DNA of 64,000 nucleotides from Oscillospiraceae bacterium (GCA_009783265.1 WRHM01000001.1:310001-374000); one strand, 5' to 3'. Numbered from the stretch's first letter, positions 37,200-47,208 are shown. A program made the numbers and translations. Notes: generated by a model from the letters alone, not told the origin.

Positions 37200-38555
37200 T
37201 TATACAACGTCGGTTTTTCTCTTTAATTTATATTCGTTGTTTTCGATGCGCGGCTTTCTTTCTTTTTCTTTTCTTTTTTTGTTTTCGTTTATTATGATTT
37301 CCGGAACAGAAGCAATATCATCGACGTTTTGCTTGTCTATTATAATTTTTTCTATATTTGCGTTTGACGGGGTCTCAAACATGACCTCCTGCAATATTTT
37401 TTCAATTATCGACCTTAAGCCTCTTGCCCCGATTTCACGCTTTGCGGCAAGCCGCGCAACGGCTTTCAACGCCTCGTCCGTAAATTCAAGTTCAACTTCG
37501 TCTATCTCAAATAATTTTTTATATTGCTTGACAATAGAATTCTTCGGTTCTGACAAAATTCTTACAAAAGCTTCTTCGTTTAATTCGTCAAGTGTGACTA
37601 TAACAGGCAGCCTGCCGACAAGTTCCGGGATAATCCCGTATTTTATAATATCATGCGCGTCTACATGCTCGAGTATTTTGCTTTGTTTTCTCTCTTCTTT
37701 TGACTGCACTGTGCCGCCGAATCCCATGACCGACGCGCCCAGTTTTCTCTCTATTATCTCGCCTATGCCGTCAAAAGACCCGCCGCATATAAACAATATA
37801 TTTTCTGTATTTATCTGGATAAAATCCTGATTGGGATGTTTTCTTCCGCCCTGCGGCGGAACGTTCGAGATTGTCCCTTCAAGTATTTTTAAAAGCGCCT
37901 GCTGGACTCCCTCGCCTGAAACGTCCCTTGTTATCGACCTGTTTTCGCTTCTTCTCGAAATCTTGTCGATTTCGTCTATATATATAATTCCCTTTTCGGC
38001 ACGCTCAATGTCATAATCGGCAGCCTGAATTAATCTTAATAATATATTTTCGACGTCTTCCCCGACATATCCGGCTTCGGTCAGAGTCGTGGCGTCTGAA
38101 ATGGCAAAAGGCACTTTTAATATTTTCGCGAGATTCTGGGCCAAATAAGTTTTTCCCACTCCGGTCGGGCCGAGAAGCAATATATTGCTCTTCTGGATTT
38201 CGACATTATTTTCGCCTTTCTGCAATATCCGCTTATAATGATTATATACTGCGACGGCGAGGGCTTTTTTTGCCCTGTCCTGCCCTATAATATAATCGTC
38301 GAGCCTTTTTTTAATTTCAACGGGTTTGGATAAATTAGATAAAGTCAGTTCTTCGCCTGCACCCGTCTGTATGGCGTTTTCAAGTTCTTCTTCGATTATA
38401 TCGCCGCATATCAAAACGCAATTATCGCATATATATATCCCGGTAGGGCTTTCTATAAACATTCTCACCTGATTTTTTGTTTTCCCGCAAAAAGCGCAAA
38501 AAGGCTGGGTATTTATTTTTTTCCCGCTTATGCCTCCCGAATATTTGTCCGCCAT
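37200..38555 (-). CDS. clpX: ATP-dependent Clp protease ATP-binding subunit ClpX
   Basis: AAA+ unfoldase of ClpXP. The N-terminal zinc domain has CAFCG and CDNC. Walker A is GPTGVGKT near residue 130, Walker [11 protein letters not shown], the pore loop GYVGEDVE, and [13 protein letters not shown] is the ClpP-binding loop region (IGF-type, here MGF). C-terminus charged. Length 451. In the conserved order tig-clpP-clpX, with 25 bp after clpP. Confidence 0.97.
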   Translation of the reverse strand: MADKYSGGISGKKINTQPFCAFCGKTKNQVRMFIESPTGIYICDNCVLICGDIIEEELENAIQTGAGEELTLSNLSKPVEIKKRLDDYIIGQDRAKKALAVAVYNHYKRILQKGENNVEIQKSNILLLGPTGVGKTYLAQNLAKILKVPFAISDATTLTEAGYVGEDVENILLRLIQAADYDIERAEKGIIYIDEIDKISRRSENRSITRDVSGEGVQQALLKILEGTISNVPPQGGRKHPNQDFIQINTENILFICGGSFDGIGEIIERKLGASVMGFGGTVQSKEERKQSKILEHVDAHDIIKYGIIPELVGRLPVIVTLDELNEEAFVRILSEPKNSIVKQYKKLFEIDEVELEFTDEALKAVARLAAKREIGARGLRSIIEKILQEVMFETPSNANIEKIIIDKQNVDDIASVPEIIINENKKRKEKERKPRIENNEYKLKRKTDVV

Positions 38556-38580
38556 TTCAAATCCTCCAGATTTTTAATTT

Positions 38581-39171
38581 TTATATTCTCTTTTCTATGA
38601 CTTTATCAACTATGCCATACGCGAGGGCTTCTTCGGCGGTCATAAAATTATCGCGCTCAGAGTCTCTCTCAAGATCCTCAATAGGCCTGCCGCAATTTTT
38701 GGCAAGGATTTCATTTAATTTACGTTTCAACTGGACTATCCTGTCGGCGTAAATTTTAATATCCGTCGCCTGTCCCTGTAAACCGCCGTGAATACTCGGC
38801 TGGTGAATCATTATTTCACTGTTGGGAAGCGCGAGCCTTTTGCCTTTTGTTCCCGCAGATAATAAAAACGAACCCATGCTCGCCGCCATTCCGACGCATA
38901 TAGTCGATATGTCGCATTTTATAAAATTCATAGTATCATAAATCGCGAATCCCGAAGATATAGACCCTCCGGGGCTGTTTATATAAAAACTTATATCTTT
39001 GTCCGGATCCTGCGATTCGAGAAATAAAAGCTGGGCGACTACAAGGCTCGCTGTCACGTCGTTTACCTCGTCGCTCAAAAATACTATCCTGTCGGTGAGG
39101 AGCCTTGAATAAATATCATAAGACCGTTCACCCCTGCTTGTCTGTTCAACTACTATAGGCACCAATGCCAT
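38581..39171 (-). CDS. clpP: ATP-dependent Clp protease proteolytic subunit ClpP
   Basis: Serine protease chamber of ClpXP. Catalytic Ser is in [11 protein letters not shown], His in [10 protein letters not shown], and the Asp lies in a conserved [11 protein letters not shown] context. Length 196 is normal. It follows tig by 62 bp. Confidence 0.97.
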   Translation of the reverse strand: MALVPIVVEQTSRGERSYDIYSRLLTDRIVFLSDEVNDVTASLVVAQLLFLESQDPDKDISFYINSPGGSISSGFAIYDTMNFIKCDISTICVGMAASMGSFLLSAGTKGKRLALPNSEIMIHQPSIHGGLQGQATDIKIYADRIVQLKRKLNEILAKNCGRPIEDLERDSERDNFMTAEEALAYGIVDKVIEKRI

Positions 39172-39233
39172 AAATAAATTCCTCCTATCTTATTTTTAGA
39201 TTATTATTTAATTATTTCGCAATATACACCTAT

Positions 39234-40640
39234 TTATTCGTATATATCCTCGCCGTCGTCAAAATCCTCATCGTCGTCATGATCATGATCGTGATCATGA
39301 CCGTGATGATCATGATTATGCTTGTGCAGTTCTTCTTCAAATTCTTTCAGGGTTTTTTCTACTTCGGTTATATTCGCGTTTTCTTTGACAAATTCAACGG
39401 CTTTTCTCACAGTTATGTCTTCTTTTAACATATTAGCGTCAACGCGTTCTTTTATCTGGTCTTTTTCCATTTTATAGGCTTCCGCCATTTTATCATATTC
39501 TTTTTCTATATCTTCTTCCGATGCCTCGATATTTTCAAGAGCGACTATTTTTTCAAGTGCGAGCCTTGTTTTGACTTGTCTTTCGGCGTTGTCTTTAAAT
39601 TGCCCGCGCATTGCTTCGGCTGTCATTCCCGTGTATTTCATATACATATCCATGTCAATTCCCTGACTCTGCATTCTGTACGCGTAATCCTGAAACTGAT
39701 TGTCAACTTCATTCGTTATCATAATTTCCGGAATATCAGCCTCAAGATTAGCGATTATCCCATCGACAAGCTGTTCCTCTACTGAAACATCGGCGCGTTT
39801 ATTATTTCTTTCTTTTATTTTTGATTTTACGTCTTCCCTGTATGCCTCAAGAGTGTCAAATTCCGAGACGTCCTGCGCAAATTCGTCGTCAAGTTCCGGG
39901 AGTTCCTCGTATCTTATCTCGTTTAATTTAACTTTAAAAACAGCTTCTTTGCCTTTTACGTCCTCTCCGTGATAATCTTCCGGGAACGTGACGTTTACGT
40001 CAAATTCATCTCCGATATTTTTGCCTGTTATCTGATCTTCAAAACCCGGTATAAATTCGCCCGACCCCAATTTAAGTTTATGCCCGTCGGCTTTTCCTCC
40101 CTCAAACGGAATATCGTCCACAAAGCCCTCGAAATCTATATTAACTTCATCGTCTTTTTGCGCGGGCCTGTCGGTTATTTCTATGCTGCGCGCGTTTCTC
40201 TTGCGGACTGCTTCGACTTCTTTGTCTATATCTTCAGGAGATACTATAACAACAGTTTTTGACGCTTCGAGATTTTTATAATTTTTTATTTCGACTTCGG
40301 GCTTGACAGTAAATTTAGCTGTGACGACAACGCCGTTTTCATCAATTTCTTTTACGTCGATTTCAGGCCGTGAAACCTGTTTTATTTTTGATTCGGCGAC
40401 GGCTTCGTCAACTGCCTGAGGCAAAAGCTCATTTAACGCTTCTTCATAAAATACGCCCTTGCCGTACATTTTTTCGATTATATTTCTCGGGGCTTTGCCT
40501 TTCCTGAATCCGGGGACGCTCATATTTGCCGCTTTTGCCCGGAATATTTTAGTCACTGTTTCGTCAAATATATTTTTGGCTATTTCGATTTCAAGCACAG
40601 CCGTGTTTTTTTCTGATGTGTCAACGCTTTTTAAACTCAT
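39234..40640 (-). CDS. tig: Trigger factor with His/Asp-rich tail
   Basis: Ribosome-bound chaperone and prolyl isomerase. The ribosome-binding signature is GFRKGKAPRN near residue 44; the FKBP domain runs about 158-245; helical chaperone arms follow. The C-terminus is unusual: a stretch of alternating His and Asp (HKHNHDHHGHDHDHDHDDD) ending in an acidic tail, which should bind divalent metal such as Ni or Zn. Length 468 including it. First gene of tig-clpP-clpX. Confidence 0.96.
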   Translation of the reverse strand: MSLKSVDTSEKNTAVLEIEIAKNIFDETVTKIFRAKAANMSVPGFRKGKAPRNIIEKMYGKGVFYEEALNELLPQAVDEAVAESKIKQVSRPEIDVKEIDENGVVVTAKFTVKPEVEIKNYKNLEASKTVVIVSPEDIDKEVEAVRKRNARSIEITDRPAQKDDEVNIDFEGFVDDIPFEGGKADGHKLKLGSGEFIPGFEDQITGKNIGDEFDVNVTFPEDYHGEDVKGKEAVFKVKLNEIRYEELPELDDEFAQDVSEFDTLEAYREDVKSKIKERNNKRADVSVEEQLVDGIIANLEADIPEIMITNEVDNQFQDYAYRMQSQGIDMDMYMKYTGMTAEAMRGQFKDNAERQVKTRLALEKIVALENIEASEEDIEKEYDKMAEAYKMEKDQIKERVDANMLKEDITVRKAVEFVKENANITEVEKTLKEFEEELHKHNHDHHGHDHDHDHDDDEDFDDGEDIYE

Positions 40641-40739
40641 TGGTTAATATTCCTCCGTGTGTTTTATTTTAGTATATTTTTTATATTTTAACATTATATC
40701 ACACAAAATTATTTCTTGCAATTATTTTTTTGAAAAATT

Positions 40740-41471
40740 TTATAATATCCTCACCGGCGTAAATTTTATATAATCCGCCGAGACAACCTCAAAATTTATA
40801 TTTCTGTATGTTTTGCGTATTTTAACCGGATTTACGTTGTGGATATGCCCGAAATAACATCGTTTTATCTCTTCTTTTTCAAGCAAATCTATAATTTCAT
40901 CGCATACATAATCGCCGTAAACAGGCGGATAATGAATAAACGCGATAATTTCGCAGTCGGGGTTTTCTGTTTTAATTTTTTTTGCCGCCTGTATTGACAT
41001 ATCAAGCCGGTTCACTTCCCGTTTTAATATCTTCTGATTAAACATTTCTTCTTCAGAAACTCCGTCCTCGTCGTCTTCGCCGCTTATAAACCAACCTCGC
41101 GTTCCGCAAATTATTATATTTTCGCACAAATACGCGTTGTTATGCACGATTTTTATTTTTTCAAATTTTTTTGCTTCGAGCCAGCCGGTCATTTTTTTCA
41201 CAGTATTCCACCAGTAATCGTGATTGCCCTTTATTATATATTTAGTCCCGTTAAGATTATTATTTATAAATTCAAAATCTTTTTCGCACCCGTTAAAATC
41301 CGAGCCCCAAGATATATCTCCGGCAATTATCACGCTTTCGGATTCAGCCACAGTTTCGTTCCAGTTTTTTTCTAATTTATCTACATAACCGCTCCAGTGT
41401 CCTTTGAAAAGTTCCATTGATTTATTTACCGCGAGCGACAGGTGCGTATCTGCTATAACAAAAACCGCCAT
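40740..41471 (-). CDS. Calcineurin-like metallophosphoesterase
   Basis: The motifs are DTHLSL, GDISWG, GNHDYWW and GHIHNV, the metal-binding set of this superfamily; a conserved FIHYPPVY segment is also present. Length 243 residues. Cytoplasmic. Proteins of this subgroup are common next to housekeeping genes in Firmicutes, and the physiological substrate is not known. Confidence 0.88.
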   Translation of the reverse strand: MAVFVIADTHLSLAVNKSMELFKGHWSGYVDKLEKNWNETVAESESVIIAGDISWGSDFNGCEKDFEFINNNLNGTKYIIKGNHDYWWNTVKKMTGWLEAKKFEKIKIVHNNAYLCENIIICGTRGWFISGEDDEDGVSEEEMFNQKILKREVNRLDMSIQAAKKIKTENPDCEIIAFIHYPPVYGDYVCDEIIDLLEKEEIKRCYFGHIHNVNPVKIRKTYRNINFEVVSADYIKFTPVRIL

Positions 41472-41600
41472 CTTTATTTATTATCTCCGAAATTACAATA
41501 TTTTTGATTTTTTTGATAATTTATTCATCTGCGCATAAATTTACAATTTTGCGGGGAAATTAATTATAACAGCAAAAATTAAAAGCAAGGAGTAGTGAAC

Positions 41601-41786
41601 ATGAGTATTTTTAACATGCGATCCGAAGTCCCGAAGCATATTCAGGGAATTAGCTGCGACGCTAAAAACTGCGTTTATCACGACGGCGACAATTACTGCA
41701 CGGCAAACAAAATCAACGTCGGGCCGACTTACGCAACGTCGAGTTCGGACACAGTTTGCGCGACATTTAAAGAAAAGAAGATATGA
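41601..41786 (+). CDS. DUF1540 small cysteine-rich protein
   Basis: A 61-residue protein with the DUF1540 cysteine pattern CDAKNCVYHDGDNYCTANKI ... CATF, suggesting a small metal-binding fold. The start is the ATG 41601, 8 nt after AAGGAG; a GTG two codons earlier is also open. Many Clostridia encode such proteins, some induced in sporulation. Function unknown. Confidence 0.85.
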   Translation: MSIFNMRSEVPKHIQGISCDAKNCVYHDGDNYCTANKINVGPTYATSSSDTVCATFKEKKI

Positions 41787-41795
41787 TAATTTTTT

Positions 41796-41880
41796 GTAGG
41801 GGCGGGGGTTTTCCCTCGTCCGTATATCAACGTCAACATCAATTAAATGTTTTACACGGACGACCAATGGTCGCCCCTAC
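41796..41880. repeat. Family A copy between DUF1540 and thrC
   Basis: GTAGGGGCGGGGGTTTTCCC ... to ...CGACCAATGGTCGCCCCTAC, 85 bp. It lies between convergent gene ends and reaches to the stop of thrC. Confidence 0.78.
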
Positions 41881-43421
41881 ATATTAAATTTCCTCATCAC
41901 ATAATCCCTCATGCCGTCAATTTCGACAGTATTATTAAACCTTACGGGCTTGCTGTCAAGTTCGTCTAAGCCTTTCGGGATTTTTACCCCTGTGTAATCT
42001 CTGAGTTTATATTTTAGATTTAATTCGTCGCTTTCCCGTTTTCCTGTCAAAGAATAATATACGTCGCTGACAAATTTATATGCGCTTGCGGTCGATACCA
42101 CAAGCATTTTTTTATTTGATTTATATTGTGATAAATATTCTTCCGCACAGTTAAACGCGACTGCCGTGTGAGTATCAATAAGATATTTATATTCCTCAAA
42201 AGCTTTTTTTATAGTTTTACCTGTATTATTTTCATCGCAAAACATGCCTATAAAATCTTCGTCAAGTTTCTGTTTTAAGTTATTTGACGCGATAAATTTC
42301 CCGGTTGATTTTAAATCTGACATATATTTAGAATTTTCTTCCGCGCCCTGCAACAAATACAATAATCTCTCTAAATTAGACGAAATTAATATATCCATAG
42401 ACGGCGACATTGTCGTGAAAAATTTACGGTTTATGTCATATATTCCGGTTTCAAAAAAATCTGTCAGAATATTATTTATATTTGATGCGCAGATTAATTT
42501 ATCAATGGGCAAACCCATTTTTTTCGCGAAATACGCCGCAAGTATATTGCCGAAATTCCCCGTTGGCACGGATATATCTATCTTTTCGCCGAATTTTATT
42601 TCACCGGATTTTATCATCTCAATATATCCGTAAAAATAATACGCGACCTGCGGGATTAACCTGCCGAAATTCATAGAGTTTGCGCTTGAGAGAAATATCC
42701 CGTTTTTTTCGGCTGTATCTTTTATTTCAGAATCGCTAAATATATTTTTGACTCCAGTTTGACAATTATCAAAATTGCCAACAACAGAACACACGTCAAC
42801 ATTATTGCCGTCCTGCGTGTTCATCTGCAATTTTTGAATCTCACTTACGCCGTCTTTGGGATAAAACACGAGAGTATCTATCCTGTCAATATTCTTCGTC
42901 CCCTCAAGAGCGGCTTTGCCTGTGTCTCCCGAAGTCGCGACAAGTATCAACGCTTTTCTTTTTTCGCCGGTTATATCAAACGCTTTTTTGAGCAATAACG
43001 GCATAATCTGCAAAGCCATATCTTTAAACGCAGACGTCGGCCCGTGATATAATTCAAGAACGCTTATTTTATTATTTTTATCGCAAACTTTCGAGACTTT
43101 TGCCGCTCCGTCGGGGAAATTTATTTCAGAATACGCCTGTCTCGCTATATTCTCAATATCTGATTTGTCATAATCCGTCAGATACAGCGATAATATATAC
43201 GCCGCAAGTTCGTCGTAGGGACGACCGCCCCCGGTCGTCCGCGGAACGCCGAGGGCGGCGTTCCCTACAAAATTCGCCAAAGCTTTTTGGTCGATTTTAA
43301 CAATTTCAGACGGCATAAACAATCCGCCGTCATCGGCTATGCCCTGTTTTATAACCTGCGCGGACGTGAATTTTTTTGACGCGCCTGCGTTTCTTGTGCT
43401 TGTGTAATTTATGTTTCCCAT
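41877..43421 (-). CDS. thrC: Threonine synthase with in-frame family A insertion
   Basis: PLP enzyme making threonine from O-phosphohomoserine, of the long (E. coli-like) type. The PLP lysine is in PTSAFKDMALQ, and VPTGNFGNILAAYFAKKMGLP is the phosphate-binding part. Residues about 52-69 (VGNAALGVPRTTGGGRPYD) come from a 54-bp family A palindrome (43215-43268), exactly 18 codons. It lies between LANF and ELAAYILSLYL, in the N-terminal domain before the catalytic core. Length 514 residues. Confidence 0.94.
   Translation of the reverse strand: MGNINYTSTRNAGASKKFTSAQVIKQGIADDGGLFMPSEIVKIDQKALANFVGNAALGVPRTTGGGRPYDELAAYILSLYLTDYDKSDIENIARQAYSEINFPDGAAKVSKVCDKNNKISVLELYHGPTSAFKDMALQIMPLLLKKAFDITGEKRKALILVATSGDTGKAALEGTKNIDRIDTLVFYPKDGVSEIQKLQMNTQDGNNVDVCSVVGNFDNCQTGVKNIFSDSEIKDTAEKNGIFLSSANSMNFGRLIPQVAYYFYGYIEMIKSGEIKFGEKIDISVPTGNFGNILAAYFAKKMGLPIDKLICASNINNILTDFFETGIYDINRKFFTTMSPSMDILISSNLERLLYLLQGAEENSKYMSDLKSTGKFIASNNLKQKLDEDFIGMFCDENNTGKTIKKAFEEYKYLIDTHTAVAFNCAEEYLSQYKSNKKMLVVSTASAYKFVSDVYYSLTGKRESDELNLKYKLRDYTGVKIPKGLDELDSKPVRFNNTVEIDGMRDYVMRKFNM
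43215..43268. repeat. Family A copy inside thrC
   Basis: GTAGGGACGACC-(GCCC)-CCGGTCGTCC, then GGAACGCCGAGGGCGGCGTTCC and CTAC. Read GTA-GGG in frame without a stop. Confidence 0.85.
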
Positions 43422-43455
43422 GATTTTTTTTGTACTCCGTTTTTTATTTATATAG

Positions 43456-44034
43456 CTATATTATAACTCCTTTGCTTTTAAGCAATTCGATATTTTGAGG
43501 ATAGTCGTTATTTTCGTTCCCTATCAGATTTTTTTCACCGGTGATATAAAAGCCTAATTTCATATATATTCTTACCGCAACATGGCTCCATGTCTGCGTA
43601 TGTAAATAAAAATCCTTGTCTCCTTCAATATCTTTCATGTGCCGCATGACTTTTGAAACAAGGGCTTTCCCCAAACCTAACCCCTGATAATCCGGCTTTA
43701 CGGCAACCCAATGAACGCACGGGTCGCGTCTAATCCCCGAATAACCGTACCATGCAGAAGCTGTCGCGATTTTTTCTCCCTTATCGTTTTCTATAAATAA
43801 ACATCTGCGTTCGGCTTCCGACGGTATTTTTAGATATTCTTCCTGAAAATATAACAGAGCGTCTAATTCGTCGTCGAACTCCAAAACCGACGTTTCGATT
43901 TTCGCCCATGATTTTTCGTCGCCGCTTTTATATTGCGTAAAACTAAAACCCTCCGGCAAATAAAATTCATGAATTGGGGTCCCGGCTTTTCTGTGCATTA
44001 TTACATGCATATACTCTATGCTTTTATCTAACAT
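43456..44034 (-). CDS. GNAT N-acetyltransferase
   Basis: The acetyl-CoA-binding motif A is VKPDYQGLGLGKALVSKVM. The preceding CVHWVAV and the N-terminal SFTQYKSGDEKSWAKIE are typical of one-domain GNAT proteins. Length 192. Adjacent to a second GNAT gene 21 bp upstream, perhaps from an old duplication, although the two sequences differ. Substrate unknown. Confidence 0.85.
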   Translation of the reverse strand: MLDKSIEYMHVIMHRKAGTPIHEFYLPEGFSFTQYKSGDEKSWAKIETSVLEFDDELDALLYFQEEYLKIPSEAERRCLFIENDKGEKIATASAWYGYSGIRRDPCVHWVAVKPDYQGLGLGKALVSKVMRHMKDIEGDKDFYLHTQTWSHVAVRIYMKLGFYITGEKNLIGNENNDYPQNIELLKSKGVII

Positions 44035-44055
44035 AAAATAAAATCTCCTGTTTTT

Positions 44056-44547
44056 TTATTTTTTAAATCTTAAAATATACAGCATCTCGCCGCTTACATG
44101 CGTGCCGATATGCTCAAACCCCATGCGCGTATATAAACTCTGCCCCCGTATATTCGCAAATGAAGTCGTAAGCATGACCCCGCCGTAATTATTATTTTTT
44201 AAATAATTTAATAAATGCTGTATAAGTAATCTCCCCAAGCCCTTGCCTTTGTATTCTTCCCTCACGGCTATGCCTAACGTAGGCACGCCTGTCTCAATAT
44301 CCCACGCAAAAACATATCCCGTCATAATTTCTTTGCCGTCTTCGTCAATAACAGACGACAAAAATCTTATTGCATTGGTTTCTTCGCCGTTTTTATCAAA
44401 AAACGCAAGCGCGTTATTTCTGTTTCCGTCGGCCCTGTTGAAAAAGCTGCGGCTTTCGCCGCCCATCTGATCAAAAAATTCAACCACAAGATTTTTGTCT
44501 TTAATTTCAAAATTGCGTATTATATGTTTGTTTATTTCTATTACCAT
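44056..44547 (-). CDS. GNAT N-acetyltransferase
   Basis: One-domain GNAT of 163 residues. The acetyl-CoA-binding signature is LGIAVREEYKGKGLGRLLI, and the final GQSLYTRMGFEHIG is the motif B region. No other domain and no signal peptide. Substrate unknown. Confidence 0.85.
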   Translation of the reverse strand: MVIEINKHIIRNFEIKDKNLVVEFFDQMGGESRSFFNRADGNRNNALAFFDKNGEETNAIRFLSSVIDEDGKEIMTGYVFAWDIETGVPTLGIAVREEYKGKGLGRLLIQHLLNYLKNNNYGGVMLTTSFANIRGQSLYTRMGFEHIGTHVSGEMLYILRFKK

Positions 44548-44567
44548 TTGTTTATTCCTCCGTTATT

Positions 44568-45485
44568 TTATAAATTTTTTATTATAAAATTATCCGCGTT
44601 TTTATACATGATATTTTCTATAAGCGTATCTTTATAGCCTATCTTTTTCAATTCGTCGCATATCTTCATAACCCCGGTTATATTTTCAACTTCTTCCGGT
44701 ATTTCCGCCCCGTCAAAATCGCACCCGAAACATATAATATTTTCGCCGCCGAGAGACATATAATAATCTATGTGTTTTATTATATCTTTAATAGTCACAA
44801 GGCCGTTTTCGTCGGCTATGTGCCCCCTGCATAAACTTATTCCAACAATTCCGCCGCGTTTTTTAATTTCTAAAAATTGTTCGTCAGCCAGATTTCTCTT
44901 ATGGCAGCTAATTACAGAACGCGAACTTGAATGCGACGCAATCACAGGCTTTTTTGATATCTCAAATACATCTGACACTGTTTTATCCGAGCTATGCGAC
45001 AAATCTATAACAATCCCCAATTCTTCGCATTTTCGCACAATTTTTTTCCCGAAATCCGTCAGGCCTTCGTCTGTATTAAACGCGCCGCCGATTTTGCATA
45101 TACCGTTCCACACAAGAGTTAAAAACCTTACGTCATTTTTATATAAAACATCAAGCCTTGATATATCGCCGGATAAAAGTTTTCCGCCCTCGACCGCCAG
45201 AAAAGCGCGGTTTTTATTTTTGCTTTTTTTATATTCCAAACCTGTTTTACATAAGCTTATATTATTTTCCGAAAGATTTTCTGTTAAATAATTCCTGATT
45301 TTGAAAAAATCGTCATAATTTTCATCGTCATTTTTGTCATTGTCAGACCATATCGCGAATATCTGAGAGTATCTGTCAAATATTTTCGCTTTTTCCATAT
45401 CTACATGATATTTATTTTTGTTTAATCCTCTGTTTGATTTATATATTTCAAATGCCGTATCGCAGTGCAAATCAGTATAATTCAA
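44568..45485 (-). CDS. Membrane dipeptidase-type (peptidase M19) metalloenzyme
   Basis: Renal dipeptidase family, hydrolysing dipeptides (including D-amino acid containing) with two zinc ions. The metal ligands are visible in YTDLHCDTAFE, LAVEGGKLL, IDLSHSS and IASHSSSRS. Length 305 is normal. No signal peptide is seen. It follows yraN by 6 bp at the end of the lepB-rbgA-rnhB run. Confidence 0.9.
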   Translation of the reverse strand: MNYTDLHCDTAFEIYKSNRGLNKNKYHVDMEKAKIFDRYSQIFAIWSDNDKNDDENYDDFFKIRNYLTENLSENNISLCKTGLEYKKSKNKNRAFLAVEGGKLLSGDISRLDVLYKNDVRFLTLVWNGICKIGGAFNTDEGLTDFGKKIVRKCEELGIVIDLSHSSDKTVSDVFEISKKPVIASHSSSRSVISCHKRNLADEQFLEIKKRGGIVGISLCRGHIADENGLVTIKDIIKHIDYYMSLGGENIICFGCDFDGAEIPEEVENITGVMKICDELKKIGYKDTLIENIMYKNADNFIIKNL

Positions 45486-45491
45486 TTAATA

Positions 45492-45902
45492 TCACCCCCT
45501 GCTGTTTTCATTATTTGTTATAAACGCTCCCTCTATATGCCTGACGTAATCTTTGCCGGTTTTGCTATCCCGATATATTTCGATAATATCAAATCTCGGC
45601 TGGAGTTCAGAGTATATAAAATTTTTAAGCAAGAATAATCTCGCTGCTGATATTATATGCCGCTGCTTTTTTATATTTACGCTTTGGGAAGCAGTCCCAA
45701 AATTAACCGAGCTTCTCGTTTTCACTTCGGCAAATATTATATATTCGCCTTTTTGCGCGATTATATCTATTTCACGGCGGTTCGCCCTGTAATTTTGCGA
45801 TATTATTTTATAGCCTTTGCTTTCTAAAAACAAACAAGCGGTATTTTCCCCGCTGTTTCCTAATTCTTTATTGTTTTTTTTATTTTTATCTTCACGATTC
45901 AT
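45492..45902 (-). CDS. YraN family (UPF0102) nuclease-fold protein
   Basis: The endonuclease-like fold is visible as LGNSGENTACLFLESKGYKI, REIDIIAQKGEYIIFAEVKTRSS, with the D-ExK of restriction-type nucleases. The protein has 136 residues and is commonly found after rnhB in Firmicutes, as here (6-bp gap). Relatives are linked to natural transformation and DNA repair, but the role is not settled. Confidence 0.88.
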   Translation of the reverse strand: MNREDKNKKNNKELGNSGENTACLFLESKGYKIISQNYRANRREIDIIAQKGEYIIFAEVKTRSSVNFGTASQSVNIKKQRHIISAARLFLLKNFIYSELQPRFDIIEIYRDSKTGKDYVRHIEGAFITNNENSRG

Positions 45903-45908
45903 AACTTT

Positions 45909-46604
45909 TTATATACGCCCGCCTTTAAATCCCATTTTGATCATTTCAATTTCTGTATCTTCTTCTATTTCGACCTGGCTCTGAAAATTTTCGGACAAAA
46001 TATTTTTGAGAAAACTTTTTCTGTGCGCGGGGCATTCTCTGAAGTTTTTCAATCTAAAAATATGTTCTTTAGTGGCATAGCCTTTGTTCCGGTTAAATCT
46101 ATATAACGGGTAAATCTCGTCAAGCTCGCGCATATATCTGTCCCGTGTGACTTTTGCCAAAATAGACGCCGCGGCTATATTCGGCGATATTGTGTCGCCC
46201 CTTATTATGCCCCTGTATTTATAATTATCAAAGCCTCGGACTATATGCCCGTCAATCAAAACATAATCCGGCTTTATTTTATTTGATAAATCATTTACCG
46301 CTCTTCTCATTGCGAGCAGGGCGGCATTTAATATATTAAACCTGTCTATTTCTTCAATGCTTGCCGAAGATATAGCATAAGCGACGGCTTTTTCGATTAT
46401 TATATCATATAGTTTTTCTCTCTTTTTTTCGCTCAGTTTTTTAGAATCATAAAGCCCGTCGATTTCGATACCGTGGGGCAATATAACAGCCGCGGCATAA
46501 ACGTCGCCCGCAAGAGGCCCCCTGCCGGCTTCGTCTGTCCCGCATATAAAATTTTCGCGAATATCTTCGCATATTATACTGTTTTCCAGTTCCCAGTTCA
46601 TCAT
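45909..46604 (-). CDS. rnhB: Ribonuclease HII
   Basis: Removes ribonucleotides from DNA. The catalytic motif is CGTDEAGRGPLAGDVYAAAVILP; DGHIVRG and AAASILAKVTRDRYM follow. The frame is open to 46643, but the first 13 codons would overlap the Uma2 gene from a TTG with no ribosome-binding site, so the ATG pair 46604/46601 just after that gene's stop is preferred. No strong Shine-Dalgarno is visible, which suggests translation coupled to the upstream stop. Confidence 0.93.
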   Translation of the reverse strand: MMNWELENSIICEDIRENFICGTDEAGRGPLAGDVYAAAVILPHGIEIDGLYDSKKLSEKKREKLYDIIIEKAVAYAISSASIEEIDRFNILNAALLAMRRAVNDLSNKIKPDYVLIDGHIVRGFDNYKYRGIIRGDTISPNIAAASILAKVTRDRYMRELDEIYPLYRFNRNKGYATKEHIFRLKNFRECPAHRKSFLKNILSENFQSQVEIEEDTEIEMIKMGFKGGRI

Positions 46605-46614
46605 AATATTATTA

Positions 46615-47208
46615 TTAATCCACGTTTTCAAAAACTTCTTCAACTGAAATAATCAAATCATCGTACAGCGATGTTTTAAACTCAAATTTTATATTTTCTC
46701 TTTCTTCATCTTCCAAATATCCGTAATCAGATTCATAATTTTTTAAATATCTGTAAACATTGTCAACCGCATATCTTCCGTTTTTTAACAAATAAACAGT
46801 GATAGATTTTGCTTCCGGGCTTATTATCCAATATTCCTGCACGCCGTTTTCTTCATACACGTCTTTTTTATATCCCAAATCAATTACGTCTGTTCCGGGC
46901 GACAATATTTCGATAATCAAGTCCGGTGCGCCATATATTCCGTCTTTTTTTATTTTGCCGGGATCGCATACAATTTTAACATCGGGCATAAATCTCCTGA
47001 AACCCTTTTTGAAAATCACATTTGCGTTTTCGCCGTAAACCCGGCATTTTTTGCCTCGCAAATAATTTGAAAATATCCTGAAAACATTTCCGGTTATCTC
47101 ATTGTGCCCCATAGACGTTCCAGCCATGTAATAAATTTTTCCGTCGTGAATCTCGGTCCTTCTGCTTTCTTTAAATATACCGTTTGGCTCATAATTATAA
47201 TTTTGCAT
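46615..47208 (-). CDS. Uma2 (DUF820) family putative nuclease
   Basis: Restriction-endonuclease-like fold of 197 residues with the typical order RRFMPDVKIVCD, APDLIIEILSPGT, KKDVYEENGVQEYWIISPE. Uma2 genes are best known from cyanobacteria and scattered mobile contexts. Here it is inserted between rbgA and rnhB in an otherwise conserved gene order, its stop being within 15 bp of rnhB's start. Target unknown. Confidence 0.85.
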   Translation of the reverse strand: MQNYNYEPNGIFKESRRTEIHDGKIYYMAGTSMGHNEITGNVFRIFSNYLRGKKCRVYGENANVIFKKGFRRFMPDVKIVCDPGKIKKDGIYGAPDLIIEILSPGTDVIDLGYKKDVYEENGVQEYWIISPEAKSITVYLLKNGRYAVDNVYRYLKNYESDYGYLEDEERENIKFEFKTSLYDDLIISVEEVFENVD

